Below are positions 63,200 to 64,000 of a stretch of DNA of 64,000 bases, in pieces; the stretch's first letter is position 1; every line of letters begins with the position of its first letter. The translations under genes and the position numbers were made by a program. Under the pieces are notes generated by a model. That model was given only the letters and a program-made list of their open reading frames with translations. It was not told the DNA's origin and did not search any database. The DNA is taken from the NCBI GenBank assembly GCA_039621445.1, contig CP154956.1, positions 61,372,844 to 61,436,843 on the forward strand, in the 5' to 3' direction. This DNA comes from Euglena gracilis. Taxonomy: Eukaryota > Euglenida > Euglenophyceae > Euglenales.

Positions 63200-64000
63200 C
63201 TTGCAGTCTTTTCCTCATGATTATTCTCGGTGCCCTGCGAGCTGCACTTTGCCGCATCTGGAGTGGACGTGTTTTAAAATTGTGTTCTAAAACGTGTTCT
63301 AAAAAAACTTTGTAATTTCGCAAATTTGGTATTTGTTCCGCTACACCAACAGGGACAGGGTATTAAGTGAGCATTTGTTTTGTAGGGGGGGGGGTCAGAC
63401 CACCTCCCTGCTCAGACCCTCTTCAGACCGAGGGTGGGGGGGTCTGAGAATCCCCTGGGAACCCACTTTTTTCTCTCTGGCGCTTTGCGCCAGTGAGGAT
63501 GAAATTTTTGGTTTTTTTTGCCCAATTTTTTAAGAAACTTTTGCCAAAACGCGATTTTTGGCTTTTTTCAAGGCCAAAAAATTGCACGGGGGGTTGCAGA
63601 CATTACAGGAGGTTTCTGCTGGAGAATTAATCCCCCTAAAAAGTGCACAGGTGCGCGCATTTCAAGGACGTTGTTTCGGACCCCAAATTGGGGCTTGGAT
63701 GATGGAAATATTTTGTCTGAGAAGGACATTTTTGAGAGTTGTGGTGTTATCCAACCTGAGATGTGACAGTGATTTCTCTTTTGCTTTGGGGTGTGCGCAC
63801 TTATTAGGGCACTGCGCATTTATTAGGGGGGGGGGTTACATCTGAACAGGCCACCATAGTCCCACCACACACTTGTCCTTGTCATTTCTTTTTTGGGTCA
63901 TTAGATGTTTGATGTGTGTCTGGGCGCCAGTCCCATCAACCTTCCTCCTCCCTTCCTGTGCGCTGTCATGCTGCTGCCTCACCGTTTCTGTTCACCTCCT
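63200..64000. other. no gene seen; partial MITE
   Basis: 63625-63840 resembles the 44275-44885 element (CCTAAAAAGTGCACAGGTGC, GTTTCGGACCCC, TTATTAGGGCACTGCGCA), shorter and with a different centre. CAGGGTATTAAGTGAG at 63357 is shared with 51319. Confidence 0.5.

Overview
This is nuclear DNA from a eukaryote. Genes are sparse and split by introns, and most of the 64 kb is retrotransposon, short DNA transposon, hairpin repeat, microsatellite and long G/C or T/A runs. Several starts (31553, 32990, 43656, 17911) lie 2-10 bases downstream of a pyrimidine tract ending in AG, as at a spliced-leader trans-splice acceptor. A retrotransposon carries a cytosine-5 DNA methyltransferase-like domain, a combination reported in dinoflagellates and charophyte algae. 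A gene at 54.9-62.7 kb starts with what looks like a signal peptide plus transit peptide, the usual targeting of complex plastids. Together these favour a dinoflagellate or related alga. That is inference; a euglenid or another secondary alga is not excluded.

Layout. 1-5.6 kb: minus-strand LTR-type retrotransposon (element 1) with coiled-coil/gag-like frames, a DNA methyltransferase-like ORF, an NPPW-motif domain and a retropepsin that runs off the left edge. 5.9-15.35 kb: second minus-strand Ty3/gypsy-like element (element 2), with two primer-binding-site-like motifs, coiled-coil and CCHC gag, protease, HPPP-motif domain, reverse transcriptase, RNase H and a truncated integrase. 15.4-25.2 kb: no convincing gene; hairpins, dispersed repeats, a foldback element at 23.47-24.74 kb. 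25.2-33.9 kb: modules in which one small gene (a PHD-finger protein in two inverted copies; a possible tyrosine-recombinase-like protein) sits between same-orientation arrays of short repeats, separated by very long palindromes. 34-54 kb: mostly repeats, with a small three-exon gene at 43.66-44.11 kb, a zinc-ribbon exon at 43.02-43.10 kb and two phase-compatible membrane-protein exons at 51.06 and 52.69 kb. 54.93-62.70 kb: a plus-strand gene of about 13 exons for a DUF819 membrane protein, probably plastid-targeted.

The clearest new signal is a family of short (299-485 bp) transposon-like elements with CAGG...CCTG terminal inverted repeats and 8-bp target duplications (35281-35592, 58046-58530, 61708-62006, 62744-63191, probably 57019-57455). 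Three of them touch or form introns of the DUF819 gene. The one at 61708-62006 can supply both GT and AG and leaves an exact in-frame 42-nt footprint, so it looks like an intron made by a DNA transposon (an introner).

All gene models are hand-read. Frameshifts in the retroelements often fall near G/C homopolymers, so decay, programmed slippage and sequencing error cannot be told apart here.
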